Shown piece after piece: positions 1 through 8,048 of a stretch of 64,000 nucleotides of DNA. The stretch is from assembly GCF_003574395.1 (NCBI RefSeq), contig NZ_QMJY01000013.1:372001-436000 (forward strand), given 5' to 3'. The DNA comes from Tabrizicola thermarum (GTDB lineage Bacteria > Pseudomonadota > Alphaproteobacteria > Rhodobacterales > Rhodobacteraceae). Under the pieces are notes generated by a model that ran no database searches, had not been told where the DNA came from, and saw only the letters and a list, made by a program, of their open reading frames with translations. A program made the translations under genes and the position numbers. Position 1 is the stretch's first letter; every line of letters begins with the position of its first letter.

Positions 1-326
1 ACATAGCCGAGGGAGAGGGCGATGTTTTCGGCGACAGACATCCAGTCGATCAGGCCGAGGTCCTGGTGGATGAAGGCGACCTTCTGGCCGCCGGACCTTC
101 CGGCCTCATGCGCGTAGGGCGTGCCGTCGATCAGCACGCCGCCTGCTTCGGGGCGATGGATGCCGCCGAGCACCTTGATGAGGGTGGATTTGCCCGCACC
201 GTTTTCGCCGAGAAGCGCCACGATCTCGCCCCGCGCGACCTTCAGCGAAACGCCCTTCAGCGCCTGCGTCCCGCCGAAGGACTTGACGATGCGGTCGAAG
301 AACAGGCCGTCGGACGACGGTTGCAT
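1..326 (-). CDS. Sugar ABC transporter ATP-binding protein, N-terminal part
   Basis: ATPase of a ribose/xylose-type (RbsA/XylG) sugar importer, cut off by the window edge so only about the first 108 residues are visible. The Walker A motif GENGAGKS lies near residue 40 and the Q-loop reads FIHQDLGL near residue 90, both typical of the first ATPase domain of these two-domain proteins. The ATG at 324-326 follows a purine-rich stretch (AGGAG on the minus strand). It diverges from a LacI-type regulator, and two operator-like palindromes lie between them, so the transporter is probably repressed by that regulator. The substrate is inferred from the neighbourhood to be a sugar acid such as gluconate or idonate. 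Confidence 0.9.
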   Translation of the reverse strand, partial: MQPSSDGLFFDRIVKSFGGTQALKGVSLKVARGEIVALLGENGAGKSTLIKVLGGIHRPEAGGVLIDGTPYAHEAGRSGGQKVAFIHQDLGLIDWMSVAENIALSLGY

Positions 327-370
327 GGGCAGGCTCCTCCCCTTCCCGGTGTGCCCGATCTTGCGTCAGG

Positions 371-382
371 TTTACCGGTAAC
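371..382. promoter_or_regulatory. LacI-type operator, variant copy
   Basis: TTTACCGGTAAC contains a perfect 10-bp palindrome (TTACCGGTAA) and differs from the GTTATCGATAAC sites at 426 and 5858 at three of twelve positions. It lies 44 bases upstream of the sugar ABC ATPase start. The form resembles the GntR/IdnR operators of E. coli as I remember them (TTAC-CG-GTAA core). Function is inferred. Confidence 0.55.
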
Positions 383-425
383 GTAGCCTAGCCTGAGCCC
401 GTGGCCCTTTCGAGTCAAGCGGAAA

Positions 426-437
426 GTTATCGATAAC
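426..437. promoter_or_regulatory. LacI-type operator GTTATCGATAAC
   Basis: Perfect 12-bp palindrome between the divergent ABC transporter and LacI regulator genes. The identical 12-mer recurs at 5858-5869, between the other two divergent transcripts of the cluster. It sits 22 bases upstream of the regulator ATG, which suggests autoregulation together with control of the transporter. Confidence 0.7.
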
Positions 438-459
438 ATATGATCGGGTGAGCGTGCGC

Positions 460-1455
460 ATGAAGGCCAATCTGGAGGACATCGCAAAGGCGGCGGGGGT
501 GTCGAAGATGACGGTCAGCCGCGTCTTGCGCGGGGGGACCGGGTTTTCCGACGAGACGCGGGACCGGGTGATCAAGGTCGCGGAAAGACTGGGATATGTC
601 CCGAACAAGCTGGCGGCGGCCTTCGGGTCGTATCAGGCCAGCACACTGGTGGGCATGTGCGTGCCGCGCCTCACCTCGGGCCTCTTTGCGCATGTGCTGG
701 ACGGGGTGGACCGGGCGCTGAGTCGGCTTGGCTATCAGCTGATGATCGGGGCCAACAACCATTCCACCGCCGAGGAGGAAGCCTGGGTCCGCCAGATCGT
801 CAGCTGGCGGCCTGCGGGGCTGATTCTGTCGGGGCGGAATCATACGCCCGCGACGGTTGACCTCTTGCGGCAGGTGGCGGTGCCGGTGGTGGAGATCTGG
901 GACCTGACGACCAGCCCGATCGACATGTCGGTGGGGTTTTCGCATTACGACTGCGGGGCGGAGATGGGGCAGTTCCTGCTGCGGCGGGGGCGGCGGCGGG
1001 CGGGCTATGTGGGCGCGCTGGCGCGGGCCGACGTGATGGGTCAGGCGCGGCTGGAGGGGTTCCAGGCGGTGCTGGCGCAGGCGGGCGCCCCGCTGGTGGA
1101 CCGTGAGGTGCTGCTGGACATGCCGGGGTTCTATGCCGGGTATTACGGGCTGGAGACGCTGCTGACCCGGACGCCGGACCTGGATGTGGTCTATTTCCAC
1201 AACGACGACATGGCGGTGGGGGGGTTGGCCTATGCACAGGCCAAGGGCATCCGGGTGCCGGAGGATCTGGGGATCGCGGGCTGGGGCGGAATGGAGGCGG
1301 CGTCGATCCTGCCCCGGCGGCTGACGACGACGGTGGTGCCGACAACGGCGATCGGGAAGGCTGCGGCAGAGGCCCTGGTCGCGCGGCTGAAGGGCGAGCC
1401 GGGTCAGGAGGTGACGGTGGTGCCCACGCGGCTGGTGCCGGGCGAGACGGGGTAG
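460..1455 (+). CDS. LacI/GntR-type transcriptional regulator
   Basis: A 331-residue repressor of the LacI family. The N-terminal helix-turn-helix (LEDIAKAAGVSKMTVSRVL) is followed by a periplasmic-binding-protein-like sensor domain. The segment around HTPATVDLLRQVAVPVVEIWD and the later HNDDMAVG motif resemble E. coli GntR, so gluconate or a related sugar acid is the likely effector. I chose the ATG at 460, which puts the HTH at the usual position and has GGGTGA seven bases upstream; a GTG at 448 would add four residues. A second GntR-like LacI protein lies at 8377. It ends convergently with gnd. Confidence 0.88.
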   Translation: MKANLEDIAKAAGVSKMTVSRVLRGGTGFSDETRDRVIKVAERLGYVPNKLAAAFGSYQASTLVGMCVPRLTSGLFAHVLDGVDRALSRLGYQLMIGANNHSTAEEEAWVRQIVSWRPAGLILSGRNHTPATVDLLRQVAVPVVEIWDLTTSPIDMSVGFSHYDCGAEMGQFLLRRGRRRAGYVGALARADVMGQARLEGFQAVLAQAGAPLVDREVLLDMPGFYAGYYGLETLLTRTPDLDVVYFHNDDMAVGGLAYAQAKGIRVPEDLGIAGWGGMEAASILPRRLTTTVVPTTAIGKAAAEALVARLKGEPGQEVTVVPTRLVPGETG

Positions 1456-1462
1456 CAGGGCG

Positions 1463-1506
1463 CCGGAATTCGAGGAATTCCGGTCCGATTTCCGTGCGGA
1501 AATCGG
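1463..1506. terminator. Tandem palindromes between convergent genes
   Basis: Two hairpins stand one base apart. The first is CCGGAATTC-GAG-GAATTCCGG at 1463-1483, and the second is CCGATTTCCG-TG-CGGAAATCGG at 1485-1506. They lie between the stop of the LacI regulator and the stop of gnd on the other strand, and probably act as a bidirectional terminator. There is no clear T-tract. Confidence 0.6.
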
Positions 1507-1509
1507 TGG

Positions 1510-2913
1510 TCAGCCGTGCGCCCAGGGGCCGTGGTGGAGGTCCTTCCCGTCCAGCCGATCGAACCCGTGCAGGCCGAAGAAATCGCGCTGGCCCTGGATC
1601 ATGTTCGCCGTCCCGCGCGCGGTGCGCATCAGGTCGAACCAGGCGAGGCCGGCCGAAAGAGCGGGCAGGCCAAGGCCATGCAGCGCCCCGGCGGCGACGA
1701 CGCGGCGGAGGGCGGGCACCGACCGGCGCAGGTGGTCGGCGAAGAACGGGGCGAGCATCAGGTTGCGCGCGGGGTCCTGGGCGAGGGCGGTTACCATATC
1801 GTTCAGCATTGCCGAGCGGATGATGCAGCCCGCGCGCCAGACCCGCGCGATGGCGGGCATGTCGAGCGCCCAGCCGAACTCTTTCGCGGCGGCGGTCATC
1901 ATGGCGAAGCCTTGCGCGTAGCAGAGGATCTTCCCGGCGATGAGGGCGTGTTCGAGGTCGGCGAGCGGGACCTCGGCGCGTTCCGGCGCGGGGCCGTAAA
2001 GCGCCTCTCCCATGGCGCGCTCCTCCCGTCGGGCGGAGACGTTGCGGGCCATGACGGCGGCTTCGATCACCGGGATCGGCGCGGCAAGGTTCTGCGCCTC
2101 GATCGCGGTCCAGCGGCCGGTGCCCTTCTGTCCTGCGGCATCGACGATCATGTCGAGAAGCGGGCCGGTGCCGTGCGGGTCCCTGGCAGCGGCGACGGCG
2201 GCGGAAATCTCGACGAGGTAAGAGCGCAGCGTGCCTTCGTTCCAGCGGGCGAAGACCGGGGCGATTTCGGGCGCGGTCAGGCCAAGACCGTCGCGCATCA
2301 CGCCGTAGACCTCGGCTATCATCTGCATGTCGGCGTATTCGATGCCGTTGTGGACCGCCTTGACGAAGTGCCCGGCCCCGGCCTGCCCCATATGGTCGGC
2401 GCAGGGGGTGCCGTCCTCGGCCCTGGCGGCGATGGCCTGAAACAGCGGGGCCATGCGCGCCCAGTCCTCTGCGGTGCCTCCGGCCATGATTGCCGGGCCG
2501 TGGCGGGCGCCCTCTTCGCCGCCCGAGACGCCGATGCCCATGAAGCGGAAGGGCAGGCCCGCGGCGGTGCGGCGGTTGGTGTCGTGGAAGTTGGCGTTGC
2601 CCGCGTCGATGACGAGGTCGTCGGGGCCAAGCAGGGGCGCGAGGGCGGCAAGCTGGTCATCGACCGCCGGGCCTGCGGGTACCATCAGGATGATCACGCG
2701 GGGCGGGGCGATGGCGGCGACGAGATCGGCGAGGGTGTCGGTGGGGGTGATGCGGTCGGCAAGGATGCCCGCCGTGGCGTGGAAGTCGTGCGTGCGGCTG
2801 GTCGTGCGGTTGAATACAGCGATGGGAAAGCCCTTTTCGGCGATGTTCAGCGCCAGCGCGGCGCCCATCGTGCCAAGGCCGATCAGGCCGGTTTGCGGTT
2901 TCGTCATGGCCAT
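1510..2913 (-). CDS. gnd: 6-phosphogluconate dehydrogenase, decarboxylating
   Basis: Oxidises 6-phosphogluconate to ribulose 5-phosphate and CO2 with NADP+ (or NAD+) in the cytosol. The 467 residues match the long form of the family. The Rossmann motif GLGTMG is near residue 14, the substrate loop VSGGEEGARHGP near 135, and the catalytic HFVKAVHNGIEY near 190. The start is placed at 2913 because AAGGG lies seven bases upstream; an ATG two codons later overlaps the stop of the upstream lactonase gene (ATGA). As the last gene of an operon with lactonase, idonate dehydrogenase and hydroxyacid dehydrogenase, it would complete gluconate breakdown into the pentose phosphate pathway. Confidence 0.95.
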   Translation of the reverse strand: MAMTKPQTGLIGLGTMGAALALNIAEKGFPIAVFNRTTSRTHDFHATAGILADRITPTDTLADLVAAIAPPRVIILMVPAGPAVDDQLAALAPLLGPDDLVIDAGNANFHDTNRRTAAGLPFRFMGIGVSGGEEGARHGPAIMAGGTAEDWARMAPLFQAIAARAEDGTPCADHMGQAGAGHFVKAVHNGIEYADMQMIAEVYGVMRDGLGLTAPEIAPVFARWNEGTLRSYLVEISAAVAAARDPHGTGPLLDMIVDAAGQKGTGRWTAIEAQNLAAPIPVIEAAVMARNVSARREERAMGEALYGPAPERAEVPLADLEHALIAGKILCYAQGFAMMTAAAKEFGWALDMPAIARVWRAGCIIRSAMLNDMVTALAQDPARNLMLAPFFADHLRRSVPALRRVVAAGALHGLGLPALSAGLAWFDLMRTARGTANMIQGQRDFFGLHGFDRLDGKDLHHGPWAHG

Positions 2914-3794
2914 TGCACGCCCTTGCGGTTCAGGATCACGGAGTAGAGGCTGGTCGTCGCGGTGATGAACAGCCGGTGTTTGGCGCGGCCGCCGAAGCAG
3001 ATGTTGGAGACGGTCTCGGGGACGAGGATCTTGCCCATCAGCTGCCCGTCCGGCGCGATGCAATGGACGCCGTCCCCGGCTGAGGACCAGAGATTGCCGT
3101 CAGTATCCACCCGGATGCCATCGGCGCAGCCCTTGTCGATGCGGTGGAAGATGCGGCCGTTCGTGGGGCGGCCTGCGACCATGTCGAAGACCTTGATGTG
3201 CTGGGGGTCTTTGCTGAACATCCGCCCGGTGTCGGCGACGTAGAGGCGGGACTCATCCGGGCTGAAGGCCAGGCCGTTGGGGCAGGCCATGTCGGTGATG
3301 ACGGCCTCGATCCGGCCCGAGGGATCGACGCGATAGACCTGACAGGGCAGCTCCTGCGGGGATTTGTAGCCTTCGTAGTCGGTCATGATCCCGTAATGCG
3401 GGTCGGTGAACCAGATGGCTCCGTCCCTGGCCACGATGACGTCGTTGGGGCTGTTCAGAGGCTTGCCGTCGAAGCTGTCGGCGATGACGGTGATCGTGCC
3501 GTCCCATTCGGTGCGGGTCACGCGGCGGCCCCCGTGTTCGCAGCTGACGAGGCGGCCCTGAAGGTCGCGGGTGTGGCCGTTGGTATAGTTGGCGGGCTGG
3601 CGGAAGGTGGTGAGGCCGTCCTCGCTCCAGCGGAGGATCCGGTTGTTGGGGATGTCCGAGAACAGAAGGCAGTTCTGATCGCCGAACCAGACCGGGCCTT
3701 CCACCCAGTCGAAGCCGGTCGCAAGGCGCTTGAGGGGCGCGTTGCCCATGACGAAGGTCGCAAAGGCGGGATCGTGGATTTCGAAGAAGGACAT
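2904..3794 (-). CDS. SMP-30/gluconolactonase family protein
   Basis: A 296-residue six-bladed beta-propeller lactonase. Family signatures are visible: EGPVW near residue 30 (metal-binding Glu), NSPNDVIVARDGAIWFTDP near 120, CPNGLAFSPDE near 170 and a DGIRVD segment near 220. These enzymes hydrolyse sugar lactones such as gluconolactone with a divalent metal. The start at 3794 has GGGAG seven bases upstream; an upstream in-frame ATG at 3857 is less likely. The stop overlaps the gnd start region, so the two are translationally coupled. Substrate is inferred from context (an aldonolactone feeding gluconate or idonate). Confidence 0.85.
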   Translation of the reverse strand: MSFFEIHDPAFATFVMGNAPLKRLATGFDWVEGPVWFGDQNCLLFSDIPNNRILRWSEDGLTTFRQPANYTNGHTRDLQGRLVSCEHGGRRVTRTEWDGTITVIADSFDGKPLNSPNDVIVARDGAIWFTDPHYGIMTDYEGYKSPQELPCQVYRVDPSGRIEAVITDMACPNGLAFSPDESRLYVADTGRMFSKDPQHIKVFDMVAGRPTNGRIFHRIDKGCADGIRVDTDGNLWSSAGDGVHCIAPDGQLMGKILVPETVSNICFGGRAKHRLFITATTSLYSVILNRKGVQWP

Positions 3795-3853
3795 TGGCGT
3801 CTCCCTGCGGGCAGTCTGGGCGACCCCGGGCGAAGGGTCAAACCGGAAGGCGG

Positions 3854-4882
3854 TCAATCGGCGAACAGGATCTGTGCCTTCATCGCCTGTGAGCGGTCAG
3901 AGGCGAGGCGGAAGGCGTCCTCGGCCCGGGCCAGCGGCACGGTGTGAGTGATGAGGGGGCGCACATCGATCAGGCGTTTCTGCATCAGGCCGACCCCCAC
4001 GGCGAATTCGGGGTGAAAGCGGAAAGAGCCGCGCAGGTCCAGTTCCTTGGCGGTGATCGCCATCATCGGCAGGGTCATGTCGCCGCCGAGGCCGAGTTGG
4101 AGGATCACTCCCCTTGGGCGCAGGGCGGCGATGCCCTGGGCGAGGGCGGCCGCGACGCCGGTGCATTCGAAGAGGACGTCGAAATGGCCCTTGTCGGGGG
4201 TGTAGGCGGACAGTGCGTCGGGGTCCGTGGCGGTGTTGATGGTGCGGTCGGCGCCCACCTTGGCGGCGAGCGAGAGGGTGAAGTCGGAAAGATCGGTGGC
4301 GACGATTTCCGCAGCCCCGGCGCGGCGGGCGGCGAGGATGGCGAGCGTCCCGATCGGGCCGCAGCCGGTGACGAGGACGCGTTTGCCCAGCATCTCGCCT
4401 GCGCGGCGGGTGGCGTGGAGCGTGACTGCGAGGGGTTCGGCCATGGCGGCTTCGCCGGGGGTAAGGCCCGTGGCATCGACGCATTGGCTGGCGTCGGCGA
4501 TCAGCACTTCGCGGAAGGCGCCCTGGATGTGGGGGAAGGGCATCGCGCTGCCGTAGAAGCGCATGTCGAGGCACTGGTTGGGCAGGCCTTCGCGGCAGAA
4601 CTTGCAGGTCCCGCAGGGACGCGAGGGGGAGACGGCGACAAGTTGGCCTATGGCGAAGGCGGTGGTGCCGGGGTCCTCGACGTAGGCGGAAACCTCGTGG
4701 CCGAGGATCATCGGTTCCTTCAGCCGCACCGCGCCAAAGCCGCCGTGGTTGTAGTAGTGCAGGTCCGAGCCGCAGACGCCACCGGTGGCGAGGCGGAGAC
4801 GGAGTTGGCCGGGGAGGAGGGGATCGGGGTCGCGGTCCTCGATCCTCAGGTCGCGGGCGGCATGGATGACTATCGCCTTCAT
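3854..4882 (-). CDS. idnD: L-idonate 5-dehydrogenase (zinc alcohol dehydrogenase family)
   Basis: A 342-residue medium-chain dehydrogenase predicted to oxidise L-idonate to 5-ketogluconate with NAD(P)+. The catalytic zinc site is formed by C37 and H62-E63 (GHE). The structural zinc motif CX2CX2CX7C spans C90, C93, C96 and C104. The dinucleotide fold begins at VTGCGPIGTLAILAARRAG. Its start overlaps the stop of the upstream hydroxyacid dehydrogenase by four bases (ATGA). The presence of a gluconate 5-dehydrogenase-like SDR and gluconokinase in the divergent operon supports the idonate assignment over a generic sorbitol dehydrogenase. Confidence 0.85.
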   Translation of the reverse strand: MKAIVIHAARDLRIEDRDPDPLLPGQLRLRLATGGVCGSDLHYYNHGGFGAVRLKEPMILGHEVSAYVEDPGTTAFAIGQLVAVSPSRPCGTCKFCREGLPNQCLDMRFYGSAMPFPHIQGAFREVLIADASQCVDATGLTPGEAAMAEPLAVTLHATRRAGEMLGKRVLVTGCGPIGTLAILAARRAGAAEIVATDLSDFTLSLAAKVGADRTINTATDPDALSAYTPDKGHFDVLFECTGVAAALAQGIAALRPRGVILQLGLGGDMTLPMMAITAKELDLRGSFRFHPEFAVGVGLMQKRLIDVRPLITHTVPLARAEDAFRLASDRSQAMKAQILFAD

Positions 4883-5829
4883 AGCGCGACCGGGGTGACC
4901 AGGGGTTGCCCGGCGAAATGCGCGGTCAGGTTGTCACGCATGAGTTTCCCCATGGCCTTGCGGGTATCGACGGTTCCGGACCCGTGATGCGGTTGCAGAA
5001 GGACGTTCGGGGCCGAAAGGAACCGGGGGTTCAGGTTCGGCTCGCCTTCGAAGACGTCCAAGGCGGCCCCGGCGATCTCGCCCTGTTCCAGCGCGTCGAG
5101 GAGGGCCGATTCGTCCACGTTTGCGGCGCGGCTGATGTTGATGACGGTGCCATCGGGGCCCAGCGCCTGAAGCACCTTGGCATTGACGATGTGGCGGGTT
5201 TCGGGCGTGGCGGCGAGAGCGACGAACAGGTGGTCGCAGTTGCGGGCCAATTCGACGGCGTCGGGGATGTAGGTCCAGTGCTCGGCGCCGGGCTTGGGGC
5301 TGCGGGCGGAATAGGCGATCTGCATGCCGAAGCCCTCGCAGCGCCGGGCGATGGCCGCGCCGATGCGGCCGAGGCCAAGGATGCCCGCGCGGGTGCCCGA
5401 GACCTTGCGGGTCAGCGGGAACATCCCCTTGGCGGCCCAGTCGCCGGAACGGACCCACTCTTCCGCCTGCCCCGTGCGGCGGACGAGGGCCAAAAGCATG
5501 GCCAGCGCGATGTCGGCAACGTCCTCGGTCAGGACGTCGGGCGTGTTCGAGACCTTGATCCCCCGCGCCCGGCAGGAGGCGAGGTGGACGGCATCATAGC
5601 CGACGCCGAAGACCGCGATCATTTCAAGGTTCGGGCAGGCGGCGATCATTGCCTCGGATGCGCCAAGATCGCCGCGTGTGGCGATGGCGCGGATGTTCGG
5701 GCCGACCTCTGCCAGAAACGCGTCCTTGTCGGCGGCCTCCCACCAGCGGTGGATGGTATAGGCGGCGTCAAGGGGGGCCTGGTCCCATTCGGGATAGGGG
5801 CCGACCTGGAGAACCTGCGGTTTGGCCAT
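4879..5829 (-). CDS. D-2-hydroxyacid dehydrogenase (2-ketogluconate/glyoxylate reductase-like)
   Basis: A 316-residue NAD(P)-dependent D-isomer-specific 2-hydroxyacid dehydrogenase. It has the GLGRIGAAIARR Rossmann motif near residue 155, the NISRAANVDESAL segment carrying the catalytic Arg, a Glu further on, and the catalytic His in LQPHHGSGT near 285. Members close to GhrB reduce 2-ketogluconate, glyoxylate or hydroxypyruvate. In this cluster the likely role is interconversion of 2-ketogluconate and gluconate. First gene of the leftward idonate operon; the promoter region carries the operator at 5858. The ATG at 5829 is the natural family start although the frame stays open further upstream. 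Confidence 0.85.
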   Translation of the reverse strand: MAKPQVLQVGPYPEWDQAPLDAAYTIHRWWEAADKDAFLAEVGPNIRAIATRGDLGASEAMIAACPNLEMIAVFGVGYDAVHLASCRARGIKVSNTPDVLTEDVADIALAMLLALVRRTGQAEEWVRSGDWAAKGMFPLTRKVSGTRAGILGLGRIGAAIARRCEGFGMQIAYSARSPKPGAEHWTYIPDAVELARNCDHLFVALAATPETRHIVNAKVLQALGPDGTVINISRAANVDESALLDALEQGEIAGAALDVFEGEPNLNPRFLSAPNVLLQPHHGSGTVDTRKAMGKLMRDNLTAHFAGQPLVTPVAL

Positions 5830-5845
5830 CTTGTCCTCTGCATCC

Positions 5846-5874
5846 TTGACAGGCGTTGTTATCGATAACATAAA
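5846..5874 (+). promoter_or_regulatory. Promoter with embedded LacI operator for the gluconate operon
   Basis: TTGACA at 5846-5851, a 17-base spacer and CATAAA at 5869-5874 form a good sigma-70-type promoter for the rightward operon. The palindrome TGTTATCGATAACA at 5857-5870 fills the spacer, so bound repressor would block RNA polymerase. The same operator core is at 426-437. It may also control the leftward operon beginning at 5829. Confidence 0.7.
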
Positions 5875-5920
5875 CGGGAGCGACAAGGCTTGTCGAGAGC
5901 GAAGTGAAGGGACTTGACGC

Positions 5921-6676
5921 ATGGGACATCGGCTGTTCGACCTGACCGGGCGCCGGGCGCTGATCACCGGGTCGTCGCAGGGGATCGGCTTCGCCCTGGC
6001 CGAGGGGCTGGCCGAGGCGGGGGCGCAGGTGGTGCTGAACGGGCGCGATACGGGCAAGCTCGCGGCAGCGGCGGCGCGGATCAAGGGGGCCGAGGTGCTG
6101 GCATTCGACGCGACGGACCATGAAGGCGTCCGGGCGGCGGTGGATGCGTTCGAAGGCGCGGGCAAGCCCATCGACATCCTGGTGAACAACGCCGGGATGC
6201 AGCACCGGGCTCCGCTGGAGGAGTTTCCGGCGGAGGCGTTCGAGAAGCTCTTGCAGACCAACATCGCCAGCGTGTTCCATGTGGGGCAAGCGGTTGCCCG
6301 CCACATGATCGCTCGGGGGCGGGGGAAGATCATCAACATCGCCTCGGTCCAGACGGCCCTCGCACGCCCCTCCATCGCGCCTTACACGGCGACGAAGGGG
6401 GCGGTGGGAAACCTGACCAAGGGGATGGCGACGGACTGGGCGAGGCACGGGTTGCAATGCAACGCGATTGCGCCGGGGTATTTCGACACGCCGCTGAATG
6501 CCGCGCTGGTGGCGGACCCGGCGTTTTCCGCCTGGCTGGAGAAGCGGACGCCTGCGGGGCGCTGGGGACGCGTGGAGGAGTTGCAGGGGGCCTGCGTGTT
6601 CCTGGCCTCGGATGCGTCGTCCTTCGTCAACGGGCATATCCTTTATGTCGATGGCGGCATCACGGCCTCGCTATGA
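5921..6676 (+). CDS. idnO: Gluconate 5-dehydrogenase-like short-chain dehydrogenase
   Basis: A 251-residue classical SDR. It has the cofactor motif TGSSQGIG at residues 17-24, NNAG near 90, and the catalytic Ser-Tyr-Lys set in INIASVQTALARPSIAPYTATK near 140-160. IdnO/GNO enzymes reduce 5-ketogluconate to D-gluconate, which fits the neighbouring idonate dehydrogenase and gluconokinase. AAGGGA lies upstream of the ATG. The stop overlaps the gluconokinase start (ATGA). This is the first gene of a five-gene coupled operon ending in a regulator. Confidence 0.87.
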   Translation: MGHRLFDLTGRRALITGSSQGIGFALAEGLAEAGAQVVLNGRDTGKLAAAAARIKGAEVLAFDATDHEGVRAAVDAFEGAGKPIDILVNNAGMQHRAPLEEFPAEAFEKLLQTNIASVFHVGQAVARHMIARGRGKIINIASVQTALARPSIAPYTATKGAVGNLTKGMATDWARHGLQCNAIAPGYFDTPLNAALVADPAFSAWLEKRTPAGRWGRVEELQGACVFLASDASSFVNGHILYVDGGITASL

Positions 6677-7170
6677 CCCTGCGTGTCGTCATCATGGGGG
6701 TTGCGGGCTGCGGCAAGTCGTCGGTGGGCGAAGGGTTGGCGGCGCGGCTGGGGGTGCCGTATCGGGACGGCGATGACCTGCATAGTCCCGAGGCGGTCGG
6801 GAAGATGCGGGCGGGGATACCGTTGACGGACGAGGACCGCTGGCCCTGGCTGGACCGGGTGGCTGGGGTGCTGGCGGCGGAGGCTCCGGTCATCGTGGGG
6901 TGTTCGGCGCTGAAGCGGGCGTATCGGGACCGGATCCGGGCGGGCGCCGGGGGGCCGGTGCGGTTCGTGCATCTGGCGGGCAGCCGCGAGGTGATCGCGG
7001 GCCGCATGGCGGCGCGGAGGGGGCATTACATGCCGACGTCCCTCCTCGACAGCCAGTTCGCGGCGCTGGAGCCCCCGGGGCCGGAAGAAGCGGTGACGGT
7101 GGAGATCGACCAGCCTTTGGCGGCCATTGTGGACGCCGTTCTTGCGCAGTTGAACGGAGAGACGGCATGA
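6673..7170 (+). CDS. gntK: Gluconokinase
   Basis: Phosphorylates D-gluconate to 6-phosphogluconate with ATP. The 165 residues match the short GntK/IdnK family. The P-loop GVAGCGKSS is at about residues 9-17, followed by YRDGDDLHSPEAVGKMRAGIPLTDEDR, the strongly conserved substrate-binding segment. The start is the ATG that overlaps the SDR stop. Together with idnD, idnO and gnd this gives a full route from L-idonate to ribulose 5-phosphate. Confidence 0.95.
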   Translation: MTLRVVIMGVAGCGKSSVGEGLAARLGVPYRDGDDLHSPEAVGKMRAGIPLTDEDRWPWLDRVAGVLAAEAPVIVGCSALKRAYRDRIRAGAGGPVRFVHLAGSREVIAGRMAARRGHYMPTSLLDSQFAALEPPGPEEAVTVEIDQPLAAIVDAVLAQLNGETA

Positions 7171-8048
7171 CGGTTGCGCTGATCGGGGCGGGGGCGATGG
7201 GCGGTGCCATTGGCGCGCGGCTGCTGACGACGGGCGCGGCGCTGCGGGTGTTCGATCTGGACCCGGTAAAGGTTGCGGCTCTGGTTGATCCTGGGGCGGT
7301 GGCGGCCCCATCGGCGGCGGAGGCTGCGCGGGGCGCGCGGGCGGTGATCCTGTCGCTGAACGCCGCCCATATCGTGCGGGCGGCGGTGTTCGGCCCGGGG
7401 GGCGTGGCGGAGGGCGCGGCCAGGGGGACGCTGCTGATCGACATGTCCTCGATCGACCCGGAGGCGACGAAGGTGCTGGCGGCAGAGGCGGCGGAGAAGG
7501 GGTTGCGCTGGGTGGACAGTCCCCTGTCGGGCGGCATCCCGAAGGCCGCGACGGGGGAGTTGACGCTGATGCAGGGCGGTGCGCCGGAGGATGTGGCAGA
7601 GGCGCAGGAGGTTCTGCGCGGCGTGGCGTCGAACCAGACGCGGATGGGCGGTCCGGGGGCGGGGCAGACAACGAAGCTCATCAATCAGGTGCTGTGTGGC
7701 CTCGGGTTCCTGGCGGTGGCAGAGGCGACGGCGCTGGCCGAGGCGGCGGGGGTGGATGCGCAGATGATCCCGAAGGCTTTGGCAGGGGGTCGGGCCGACA
7801 GCGCGATCCTTCAGGAATACATGCCCCGGATGGCCGCGCGGGATTACCGTCGGACGGGGCGGATCGACAACATGGTCAAGGACCTGAATGGCGCGGCGGA
7901 CCTTGCGCGGGCGACCGGGACGGCGATGCCGCTGACTGCGCTTTGTGCCGAAGTGCACCGGATGCTGACGGCGGCGGGGCTGGGCGGTGAGGATCAGGCG
8001 GCGCTGATGGAATTTTTCAAAGGGCCGAGAAAGGACCTGACGCAATGA
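7167..8048 (+). CDS. NAD(P)-dependent beta-hydroxyacid dehydrogenase (3-HIBDH family)
   Basis: A 293-residue oxidoreductase of the 3-hydroxyisobutyrate/tartronate semialdehyde reductase/L-threonate dehydrogenase superfamily. Visible motifs are the N-terminal LIGAGAMGGAIGARL, the substrate loop DSPLSGGIPKAATGELTLM near residue 120, and the catalytic Lys in GQTTKLINQVL near 172. It overlaps its neighbours on both sides by ATGA. Its substrate is not evident: the E. coli idonate pathway has no counterpart, so it may reduce or oxidise a further sugar-acid intermediate. Confidence 0.82.
   Translation: MTVALIGAGAMGGAIGARLLTTGAALRVFDLDPVKVAALVDPGAVAAPSAAEAARGARAVILSLNAAHIVRAAVFGPGGVAEGAARGTLLIDMSSIDPEATKVLAAEAAEKGLRWVDSPLSGGIPKAATGELTLMQGGAPEDVAEAQEVLRGVASNQTRMGGPGAGQTTKLINQVLCGLGFLAVAEATALAEAAGVDAQMIPKALAGGRADSAILQEYMPRMAARDYRRTGRIDNMVKDLNGAADLARATGTAMPLTALCAEVHRMLTAAGLGGEDQAALMEFFKGPRKDLTQ

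Noticed and set aside
1516-2946. A 476-codon open frame on the plus strand
   Set aside because: Antisense to gnd; composition typical of shadow frames.
4879-6375. Hydroxyacid dehydrogenase as a 498-residue protein starting at 6375
   Set aside because: The extension crosses the divergent SDR gene, the promoter and the operator; family length is about 316 residues from 5829.
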